From: Aphodomonas sp964553125
GTDB lineage: Bacteria > Bacillota > Clostridia > Christensenellales > Aristaeellaceae
Direction: 5' to 3'
NCBI GenBank assembly: GCA_964553125.1
Contig: CAZKJW010000076.1
Span: forward strand, 1 to 11,714
DNA length: 11,714 nt
The position numbers and the translations under genes are program-made. Of the stretch, positions 1-4,826 are shown piece by piece (the stretch's first letter is position 1; each line of letters opens with the position of its first letter). The notes beneath the pieces were generated by a model, which searched no databases, was not told where the DNA came from, and was given only the letters and a program-made list of their open reading frames with translations.

Positions 1-5
1 CGTAT

Positions 6-174
6 CGCCCGGCTTTGCCGGGCGGGCGGGGCGTTTCCGGCTCAGCCGGAAACTTCCTTACACGGAGGAACGGCCGTCAGACCTGCTTGCAGGGCCGACA
101 GTAACGAAGTGTAATACTCAAAAAAGTGGCTGTAGCCACTTTTTTGACACTCTGAGGGGCGCTCCTGCGCCCCT
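6..174. repeat. Hairpin-dense intergenic segment, probable dispersed repeat
   Basis: This gene-free segment holds a series of near-perfect inverted repeats: 6-13/17-24 (8-bp arms, TTT loop), 33-42/44-53 (10-bp arms), 54-58/66-70, 82-86/89-93, 120-131/134-145 (12-bp arms, ending in six A and six T) and 155-162/167-174 (8-bp arms, TCCT loop). The central hairpin is enclosed by a further pair, AGTGT 108-112 and ACACT 147-151. Almost every base lies in a stem. From memory, translated versions of such a segment (with a motif like FEYYTSL on the minus strand) recur as spurious small ORFs in many gut Clostridia, which suggests a dispersed non-coding repeat. That recollection was not checked. The 120-145 hairpin could also act as a bidirectional terminator. 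Confidence 0.55.
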
Positions 175-218
175 ATCCCCCGCAAAAACCACAGCGACCC
201 AAGCTGAACAGCACAAAG

Positions 219-258
219 CAAAACAGCGCGGCTTTGCGCCACGCTGTTTTGTTTTTTT
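219..258 (+). terminator. Rho-independent terminator, rightward
   Basis: The arms CAAAACAGCG (219-228) and CGCTGTTTTG (242-251) pair perfectly, with an inner GGC/GCC pair (230-232/238-240), and seven T follow at 252-258. It ends transcripts entering from the left, so a plus-strand gene probably ends just outside the window. Read leftward, the stem is followed by a weaker TTTTGCTTTG, so it may also stop the flavoprotein transcript. Confidence 0.8.
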
Positions 259-262
259 CATG

Positions 263-284
263 AGCCGCCGTATGCGGCTTTTTT
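263..284 (+). terminator. Second rightward terminator hairpin
   Basis: AGCCGC (263-268) pairs with GCGGCT (274-279) around a 5-base loop, and the T run extends to 284. It directly follows the stronger terminator at 219-258. The pair would insulate the convergent flavoprotein gene from rightward read-through. Confidence 0.65.
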
Positions 285-296
285 GTTGCGCCGTTC

Positions 297-2177
297 TTAG
301 TTATCCGTCGCTGCAACGTTGCCAGCCAGACGGCCGAACACGCAGAAGTCCACAATCGCGTTGCCGCCCAGACGGTTGCCGCCATGGATGCCGCCCACGA
401 TTTCGCCCGCGCAGTACAGGCCCTCGATGATGGAGCCATCCGCGCGCAGCGCATGAGTCTGCGTGTCGATGCGCACGCCGCCCATGGTGTGATGCACCGC
501 GGGTTTGCGCTGATACGCTACGTAGTACGGGCCTTCGATCGTCGCGGCCCAGCTGGTGCGGCCAAACTCATCCGACGTGCCGTTCTTCGTATGCTCGTTG
601 AACGCAGCAACCGTTTCGGCGAGAGTGTCGGCGGGCACGCCCATCTTTTCGGCAATGCCTTCGAGAGAATCGGAGATCATGTAGCCGTAGAGGTTGTTAT
701 CGAGATAATACTGCAGCGTCTTCTTGCCCAGCGAATAGACCTCGTTGGGGTCTTCGCAGCTGAACAGATAGTACACTTCGCCGTCAGGCTGCGCAATCAT
801 GCCCTTGGACATTTCATCGCGGCGGCCGTCCTCGCGGACGAAGCGCTTGCCTTCGTTGTTGATGAAGCAGTTCGCAGAGGTGATGTCAAACGTCGCGCCG
901 GTCTGCGGGTTGCAGAACGGGAGCAGCTGAATCTGATCCATGTCGATCAGTTCGGCTCCGGCGGCTTCCGCCATGAAGATGCCGTCGCCAGTCACGCCTG
1001 GCATGTTGGAGGTCGTCAGGGACGGGCCCAGATCCGGCCACTTCTCGCCTTCGCAGTACTTCTGGCGCAGCTCAACGTTGCCGGCAAAGCCACCGGTCGT
1101 CAGGATAACGCCCTTGTTGGCCATCAGCGTCACGGCGTTGCCGTCTTTGCCAACGGCGTTCACGCCGACAACCTTGTCGCCGTCCATGATGAGGCTCTTG
1201 CCTTCGGTGTCCATCACGATCTGAACGTTCTCGCGGCCTTCAAGCGCGGTCTTGAACGCCTTGATGTAGCCCGTTCCGTTCGGGGTCGTCGCGCCGTGCG
1301 TGCGCGGATACAGCGAACCGCCGCCCAGCGTCACGAAATCGTTGAACTCCATGCCCATGCTTTCCAGCCATTCAAGCGCCGGGAACGCGCCAGCCGTCAG
1401 CACCTTGACCAGATCGAGATTGGCAATCTTGTCGCCGCCGTTCCACGTCTGGAGCGCAAACCAGTTCGCGCTGTCGAACAGTGTCTTGTCGCTGGCCTTG
1501 TAGGCTTCAAATTCTTCACGAACCGCCGCCTGAAGCGCCGCATGCTCCTCGCTGACAGGTTCTTCCGCCAGCGCGTCTTCAATCATGGAATCCTGGTCGC
1601 CGGAGAACACTGCATAATCCTGCAGGTCCGGATCCGGCGCGTTGTAGATGCCGCCAGCCACGATCGAGTTGCCGCCGAGGAAGCCGGTCTTCTCGATCAG
1701 GATTACGGAAGCGCCTTCATCGGAAGCGCCGACAGCCGCCGCAAGGCCGGCGCCGCCGCCGCCAACGATGATCACGTCGGCCGTCATCGTGACGTCTTCA
1801 GCCGGAGCCTTTTCAAGTTCCTTGCTGAACGCGCCGTCCGTGTCGCCCGCCTGCTTGAGGCAATTCTGCACGGCGGCGATCAACACGCGGCTGGAAACCG
1901 TCGCGCCGGTGATCACGTCCACGTTCGAGGTCTGATTCGCAACGATTTCCGCAGGAATCTTTTCAAAGACCGGATCCGTCACGCCGGGGGTTTCGACCTG
2001 ATCGGTCACCACAACGGACAGGATTTCGTTTTCGCTCACAGTCACTTCCACCGTCATGGGGCCGTGCATTGCCGTCATGGTCGCGGTGTAAGTGCCCGCC
2101 GTCAGCGCGCTGGCGCTGCAGGCGACGCCCAGAAGCATCATAACCGCAAGCACGAGCGCAAACAACTTTTTGCTCAT
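297..2177 (-). CDS. Secreted FMN/FAD-dependent reductase, fumarate reductase/urocanate reductase family
   Basis: This 626-residue exported flavoprotein probably uses an unsaturated organic acid as a terminal electron acceptor. Residues 1-24 are a Sec signal peptide with an AXA-type cleavage site (ASA, 22-24); Cys20 sits in a poor lipobox. Residues 25-110 form an FMN-binding domain with TGATVSS (90-96), the pattern in which the flavin transferase ApbE attaches FMN to Thr93. The FAD domain starts with the Rossmann motif VIIVGGGGAG (135-144). Compared with Shewanella flavocytochrome c3, the catalytic Arg (Arg453 in RRDEMS), HHTMGG (562-567) and the substrate Arg (Arg602 in NRLGGN) are kept. The His of IQAHP is Leu here (IQLLP, 416-420), so fumarate is probably not the substrate. 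There is no CXXCH heme motif. AAAGGAGG lies 7 bases before the ATG. The exact substrate is unknown. Confidence 0.88.
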   Translation of the reverse strand: MSKKLFALVLAVMMLLGVACSASALTAGTYTATMTAMHGPMTVEVTVSENEILSVVVTDQVETPGVTDPVFEKIPAEIVANQTSNVDVITGATVSSRVLIAAVQNCLKQAGDTDGAFSKELEKAPAEDVTMTADVIIVGGGGAGLAAAVGASDEGASVILIEKTGFLGGNSIVAGGIYNAPDPDLQDYAVFSGDQDSMIEDALAEEPVSEEHAALQAAVREEFEAYKASDKTLFDSANWFALQTWNGGDKIANLDLVKVLTAGAFPALEWLESMGMEFNDFVTLGGGSLYPRTHGATTPNGTGYIKAFKTALEGRENVQIVMDTEGKSLIMDGDKVVGVNAVGKDGNAVTLMANKGVILTTGGFAGNVELRQKYCEGEKWPDLGPSLTTSNMPGVTGDGIFMAEAAGAELIDMDQIQLLPFCNPQTGATFDITSANCFINNEGKRFVREDGRRDEMSKGMIAQPDGEVYYLFSCEDPNEVYSLGKKTLQYYLDNNLYGYMISDSLEGIAEKMGVPADTLAETVAAFNEHTKNGTSDEFGRTSWAATIEGPYYVAYQRKPAVHHTMGGVRIDTQTHALRADGSIIEGLYCAGEIVGGIHGGNRLGGNAIVDFCVFGRLAGNVAATDN

Positions 2178-2220
2178 GTGTGTTCCTCCTTTTATTTCCC
2201 AAGGGATAGTGATAGTTTAG

Positions 2221-2248
2221 ATTATATCGCAAAAAATTTCAAATACAA
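2221..2248 (-). promoter_or_regulatory. Promoter of the flavoprotein gene
   Basis: On the minus strand a perfect TATAAT (2221-2226) sits 16 bases from TTGTAT (2243-2248, a 3/6 match to the -35 consensus). It begins immediately after the LysR stop codon, so the reductase can be transcribed on its own. A perfect tandem GATAGT repeat (plus strand, 2205-2216) covers the expected start and is a possible regulator site. Confidence 0.6.
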
Positions 2249-2249
2249 T

Positions 2250-3182
2250 TTACTCATGCCGTTCTTCCGATGATGCTATAAAATCATAATCTTCCTGCAA
2301 AGCGTTGAGGAATGTCGCAGTCGCCGGATTTGCCGGGTTATTTCTGGTGATAATCGCCAGCTTTGACTCGTAAATCTTTTTTCTGCTCTTTGCCAGAAAG
2401 AATTTTAAGTCATCGGCCGCGGCATAATTCAGCGACATGCAGCCTATCGCAATCGCGCCATGCTGGTGCACCTGCGAGACAATATCGCCCATTTTATGCC
2501 CCACGCTGGCAATGCGAGGGGTAAACCCGCATTCCTCGCACATCCGGATTGCGCCCATATACACGCCCAGAAGCTGCGACGGGTCAAACATCACAAACTT
2601 CTCCCCGTGCAGCTCCTCCAGAAAAATCTCATCCTTTTCAAACCATTTGTTTTCCTTCGGAACGATCAGGCTCGCCGGCGTGCGAAACGCTTTATGAACC
2701 TCGCAGTTTGTCAGGCTGCTTACGCAGCTGTAAGGCAGCAGCGCGCAGTCCAGTTCTCCGCTCGTTACGCGTTCGCATATTTCCTGCATCGAGCCGTACA
2801 CCGTCGTCAAAGTCATTCTCTGCGCTTTCAGCGCGTCAATCGACGCATGACAATACATCCTGAAATCCCGCAGATGCCCATAATTGATGTATCCGATGAC
2901 GAATTCTCCGCGCGTCTGCTGATCGACGCGCTGGACGCGCTCTTTCATCGTTTCCATCTGCTGCATGATGCGCCGCGCTTCAATCAGAAGCGTCTCCCCG
3001 GCGGGCGTCAGCAGCACGGTCTTGCGCTTATTCCTGTCCACCAGCACGCAGTCCAGTTCCTTCTCCAGTGCGGCTATGGCGCGGCTGAGCGCCGGCTGGC
3101 TGACAAAGCACGCGCCTGCCGCATCGGTAAAACTCTTCTGTTCCGCCAGCGCGATAAAATATTCAAGCGTTTGCAGCGTCAT
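2250..3182 (-). CDS. LysR-family transcriptional regulator
   Basis: This is a typical LysR-type DNA-binding regulator, 310 residues from the chosen start. Residues 1-60 form the winged helix-turn-helix, with the family pattern of SFTDAA, SQPALSRAI and LFxR-like VLVDRN, followed by LTPAGE and a helical linker. The remainder is the periplasmic-binding-protein-like ligand domain (from about residue 85, at GEFVIGY). The start at 3182 is preferred to the in-frame ATG at 3197 because GGAGGGAG lies 5 bases before 3182, and the upstream ATG overlaps that site and almost coincides with the predicted transcription start. The neighbouring secreted reductase is downstream on the same strand and is the likely target, possibly responding to its substrate. 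The effector is unknown. Confidence 0.93.
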   Translation of the reverse strand: MTLQTLEYFIALAEQKSFTDAAGACFVSQPALSRAIAALEKELDCVLVDRNKRKTVLLTPAGETLLIEARRIMQQMETMKERVQRVDQQTRGEFVIGYINYGHLRDFRMYCHASIDALKAQRMTLTTVYGSMQEICERVTSGELDCALLPYSCVSSLTNCEVHKAFRTPASLIVPKENKWFEKDEIFLEELHGEKFVMFDPSQLLGVYMGAIRMCEECGFTPRIASVGHKMGDIVSQVHQHGAIAIGCMSLNYAAADDLKFFLAKSRKKIYESKLAIITRNNPANPATATFLNALQEDYDFIASSEERHE

Positions 3183-3187
3183 CGATA

Positions 3188-3195
3188 CTCCCTCC
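3188..3195 (-). promoter_or_regulatory. Ribosome binding site that sets the LysR start
   Basis: GGAGGGAG on the minus strand lies 5 bases before the ATG at 3182. The alternative ATG at 3197 contains this site within its own first codons and has no ribosome binding site of its own. Confidence 0.75.
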
Positions 3196-3205
3196 ATCTA
3201 TGGGC

Positions 3206-3234
3206 AGGATACTCCCGACGGATACGCTTGTCAA
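3206..3234 (-). promoter_or_regulatory. Promoter of the LysR gene
   Basis: On the minus strand a perfect TTGACA (3229-3234) is separated by 17 bases from TATCCT (3206-3211, 4/6 to TATAAT). Transcription would start near 3199, giving a leader of about 17 bases to the ATG at 3182. Confidence 0.75.
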
Positions 3235-3315
3235 TCCCACAAACCCACAGCCTTCTGCGCGCGCTCCCTGCGCGCATAAACGCTCCCAAATTGCGGAAGC
3301 TATTGGCAAAGGAAG

Positions 3316-3570
3316 GTGACGAATCTGATAACGACCGTGCATGACGACGCCGGGATTGTTGAAATCTGGCAAACCGTTTCCGAAAAGAACGACCCGCAGG
3401 TTCAGGCGGGTCTCAAAGCCCTTTACGCGGCCTACAGGGCGAAAAAATACATGGTCGCCGTGTTCCAGTCCGGCGAGGGCGATCTCTATCAGCGCACGCG
3501 CGGCCTGCTGGTCTACAACAAAAAGCGCTGCGCGGAACTGACCGTGCAGCGTGGGAAGGCGGCGCGCTGA
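3316..3570 (+). CDS. Small hypothetical protein, 84 residues
   Basis: This is a soluble small protein whose family I do not recognise. It is rich in charged residues, has no signal peptide or membrane segment, and has a central segment YMVAVFQSGEGDLYQRT followed by LLVYNKK, which looks like a compact alpha/beta fold. Codon third positions are strongly GC-biased, as in the neighbouring genes, which supports coding. The start is uncertain: the GTG at 3316 is the first usable one after an in-frame stop at 3277, but the AAAGGAAG sequence directly abuts it, and a GTG at 3337 is an alternative. It lies divergent from the LysR gene and convergent with the next small gene. No clear promoter was found. 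Confidence 0.6.
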   Translation: MTNLITTVHDDAGIVEIWQTVSEKNDPQVQAGLKALYAAYRAKKYMVAVFQSGEGDLYQRTRGLLVYNKKRCAELTVQRGKAAR

Positions 3571-3600
3571 ACGCGCTGTTGCTGTGGATTGCCGCGCAGC

Positions 3601-3640
3601 AAAAAGCCCTGCGCCTGCAATTTGCTCGCAGGCACAGGGC
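3601..3640 (-). terminator. Terminator of the small gene at 3659-3883
   Basis: GCCCTG-C-GCCTGC (3606-3618) pairs with GCAGGC-A-CAGGGC (3628-3640), with one mismatch. Read on the minus strand the stem is followed by five T (3601-3605). On the plus strand no T run follows, so it serves the leftward gene. Confidence 0.7.
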
Positions 3641-3658
3641 GCGCAAAGTCTAATCCTG

Positions 3659-3883
3659 TTAATCCAGCTCGTCCATCAGCACGGAACAGATTACCTGCGC
3701 GGTAATCTGCTGGTTGTGCGGCTCGATCCGTTTCATTGTTTCAATGAACTCGAAGATCGCCCGCATTCCATCGTTGATTTCCTGCTGCTGTCTCGCCTCG
3801 ATTTTCGGCAGCGGCTGGGGCAGCAAATCTGCGTTCCGGCGTAGATACATCTGATCGAAGAACGACTTGTACCATTGTTCCAT
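3659..3883 (-). CDS. Small hypothetical protein, 74 residues
   Basis: I do not recognise this protein. It is predicted to be soluble and helical, with an aromatic N-terminus (MEQWYKSFFDQMY), a proline-containing LLPQPLPKIEARQQQE stretch and an acidic end. There is no signal peptide or Cys cluster. It is supported as a real gene by a perfect AAAGGAGG (3891-3898) 7 bases before the ATG and by a well-placed terminator downstream. It is divergent from the Spo0A-like gene across a 336-bp intergenic region. A TATAAT on the minus strand at 4140-4145 could be its -10 element, but the matching -35 is poor. A role linked to the Spo0A-like protein is possible but only by position. Confidence 0.7.
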   Translation of the reverse strand: MEQWYKSFFDQMYLRRNADLLPQPLPKIEARQQQEINDGMRAIFEFIETMKRIEPHNQQITAQVICSVLMDELD

Positions 3884-4091
3884 GTCAACGCCTCCTTTGC
3901 ATCATGCAACGTCAGAATTGGCTGTTTTGCGGGGGATATCCGTTGCGGCTCCTCCGCGCATATTTCAGAATATTCGATGCGGCATGTCGGAAACCCTTGC
4001 AGCGCCGCAGTAAAAGTTGTGAAAATATCGCCAATTTTTCAATTTTCTTTCATTTTTGGAGAGGCGTTTTTTCCTTCCTGCAAATGTTTCT

Positions 4092-4120
4092 TTCACAGAA
4101 ATTGCTTCTATTTTTATAAT
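4092..4120 (+). promoter_or_regulatory. Promoter of the Spo0A-like gene
   Basis: TTCACA (4092-4097, 5/6 to TTGACA) is followed after exactly 17 bases by a perfect TATAAT (4115-4120). Transcription should start near 4127, leaving a leader of about 93 bases. The rest of the intergenic region (3884-4091) is AT-rich in its second half; apart from a single 0A-like TGTCGGA at 3985-3991 I see nothing definable there. Confidence 0.8.
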
Positions 4121-4123
4121 TTC

Positions 4124-4140
4124 TGTCGAATCTTGTCGAA
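4124..4140 (+). promoter_or_regulatory. Tandem 0A boxes over the transcription start
   Basis: Two exact copies of the Spo0A recognition sequence TGTCGAA (4124-4130 and 4134-4140) lie in direct repeat with a 3-bp gap, so their centres are 10 bp apart, one helical turn. This is the arrangement described for the B. subtilis abrB promoter, where Spo0A represses. They cover the predicted start just after the -10. A partial inverted copy follows (TTGTCG 4133-4138 against CGACAA 4147-4152). Confidence 0.85.
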
Positions 4141-4188
4141 TTATAGCGACAATCGACGTTTTTTCCATTTCTCGTCATATCATCTTCT

Positions 4189-4204
4189 TAAATCCATGGA
4201 TTTA
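4189..4204. promoter_or_regulatory. 16-bp perfect palindrome next to the ribosome binding site
   Basis: TAAATCCATGGATTTA is fully self-complementary and its last base is the first base of the AGGAGGAG ribosome binding site (4204-4211). It contains an in-frame ATG (4196) that lacks its own ribosome binding site. It could be a dimeric-protein operator, or cause pairing between two transcripts; a single-molecule hairpin would need a loop that costs its central bases. Confidence 0.5.
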
Positions 4205-4219
4205 GGAGGAGAACTACTT

Positions 4220-4579
4220 ATGACAGCCATTCAGGACATCCTGCGTCTTTTAGGAGTCACCAGATGTTACAAGGGCTTTAAGCATACGGTCTACGCCATC
4301 CAGCTTGCCGTCACGGACGATACGCGTCTGGAGACAATAACCAAGGGAATCTACATGGAAACCGCCGCGCACTTCGGCTGCAAATGGACGGCCGTGGAGC
4401 GCAACATCCGAACGGCCGTCCTGCGGGCGTGGCAGATCAACCCGGAGCTAATCTGCGAGATGGCCGGCTATCCGCTCGACACCGCGCCGACCGCCTCGCA
4501 ATTCATCGAGATTGTTTCATCGCACGTCCTCCGTTCGCTGCCGCCGGATTCCAAGCCGGAAGGCATTCTTCCCGTCTGA
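4220..4579 (+). CDS. Stand-alone Spo0A C-terminal (DNA-binding) domain protein
   Basis: The whole 119-residue protein corresponds to the effector domain of Spo0A, the master regulator of sporulation. Matching blocks include the opening helix (IQDILRLLGV, 4-13), KGF (18-20), the ITKGIY segment (40-45, ITKVLY in B. subtilis) and the recognition-helix region WTAVERNIRTAV (56-67, compare SRVERAIRHAI), then AW (70-71), GYP (83-85) and SQFIEIV (93-99). The phosphoacceptor receiver domain is entirely absent, so its activity cannot be set by the usual phosphorelay. The start at 4220 is chosen because AGGAGGAG lies 8 bases upstream; the longer open frame to the left is AT-rich leader with no start signal. 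Its own promoter bears two perfect 0A boxes, so autoregulation, or regulation by true Spo0A, is likely. A terminator follows at 4624-4654. Confidence 0.9.
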   Translation: MTAIQDILRLLGVTRCYKGFKHTVYAIQLAVTDDTRLETITKGIYMETAAHFGCKWTAVERNIRTAVLRAWQINPELICEMAGYPLDTAPTASQFIEIVSSHVLRSLPPDSKPEGILPV

Positions 4580-4623
4580 GCGCGGGCAGGTTCTTTCTTC
4601 CGCGTTTCACGAAAGCTCAGCAC

Positions 4624-4654
4624 ATGCCGTCCATGATCGGGCGGCATTTATTTT
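4624..4654 (+). terminator. Terminator of the Spo0A-like gene
   Basis: ATGCCGTCC (4624-4632) pairs with GGGCGGCAT (4639-4647) including one G-T pair, with a 6-base loop, and the tail reads TTTATTTT to 4654. It separates this gene from the MATE operon promoter that follows. Confidence 0.8.
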
Positions 4655-4663
4655 CCGCAAAAA

Positions 4664-4681
4664 AATATCGCAACCGATATT
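4664..4681. promoter_or_regulatory. Putative operator overlapping the MATE operon -35
   Basis: AATATCG (4664-4670) and CGATATT (4675-4681) form a perfect inverted repeat with a 4-base gap. Its right arm ends inside the TTGACA box (first two bases, 4680-4681), a position where a bound repressor would block RNA polymerase. The binding protein is unknown. Confidence 0.5.
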
Positions 4682-4707
4682 GACATTTTCCGCATCGTGA
4701 GTATAAT
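4680..4707 (+). promoter_or_regulatory. Strong promoter of the MATE operon
   Basis: A perfect TTGACA (4680-4685) and a perfect TATAAT (4702-4707) are separated by 16 bases. Transcription should begin near 4714, leaving a leader of about 110 bases before the first MATE gene. Confidence 0.88.
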
Positions 4708-4714
4708 TCCCCTT

Positions 4715-4807
4715 ACATTCTGAGGACGAATTGTTCGCTGGAAACAAGGAGTTAGAGTAAAGGTGTCAGGTGAAATTCCTGTTCACGCTTGCTCTGACTC
4801 CTTTTTT
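4715..4807 (+). promoter_or_regulatory. Leader attenuator, putative guanidine-IV (mepA) riboswitch
   Basis: The leader contains a 12-bp stem, 4746-4757 with 4792-4803 (one T-G pair), enclosing a smaller hairpin (CAGG 4767-4770 with CCTG 4778-4781, and GTG 4763-4765 with CAC 4784-4786), and is followed by six T (4802-4807). This is a complete terminator placed between the promoter and the first gene, so expression must need antitermination. The 5' part (GGACGAA, 4724-4730, and TTCGCTGG, 4734-4741) looks like a short conserved aptamer. The mepA motif is known to sit before MATE genes of Clostridia and to relieve termination on binding guanidinium. The class assignment rests on this context and partial recall of the consensus. 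The terminator itself is clear. Confidence 0.6.
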
Positions 4808-4826
4808 GTTTTAAGGAGGTTTTTTC

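Noticed and set aside
42..242. Small minus-strand ORF of 66 residues in the left intergenic segment
   Set aside because: It is composed of the hairpin repeats and has no ribosome binding site; best explained as translation of a non-coding repeat.
384..2273. Long open frame on the plus strand opposite the flavoprotein gene
   Set aside because: It is rich in Arg, His and Ala with no recognisable domain, has no ribosome binding site, and mirrors a clear flavoprotein gene. It results from GC-rich codons read antisense.
3183..3197. Upstream ATG (3197) as the LysR start
   Set aside because: It would be nearly leaderless given the TTGACA/TATCCT promoter, and it contains the ribosome binding site used for the ATG at 3182.
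3256..3276. GC-rich hairpin between the LysR gene and the 84-residue gene
   Set aside because: Arms TGCGCGC/GCGCGCA pair but no T run follows on either strand and GC alternation makes it likely by chance.
4196..4219. ATG at 4196 as start of the Spo0A-like protein
   Set aside because: It has no ribosome binding site upstream, while AGGAGGAG at 4204-4211 is correctly spaced for 4220. Kept as a low-probability alternative.
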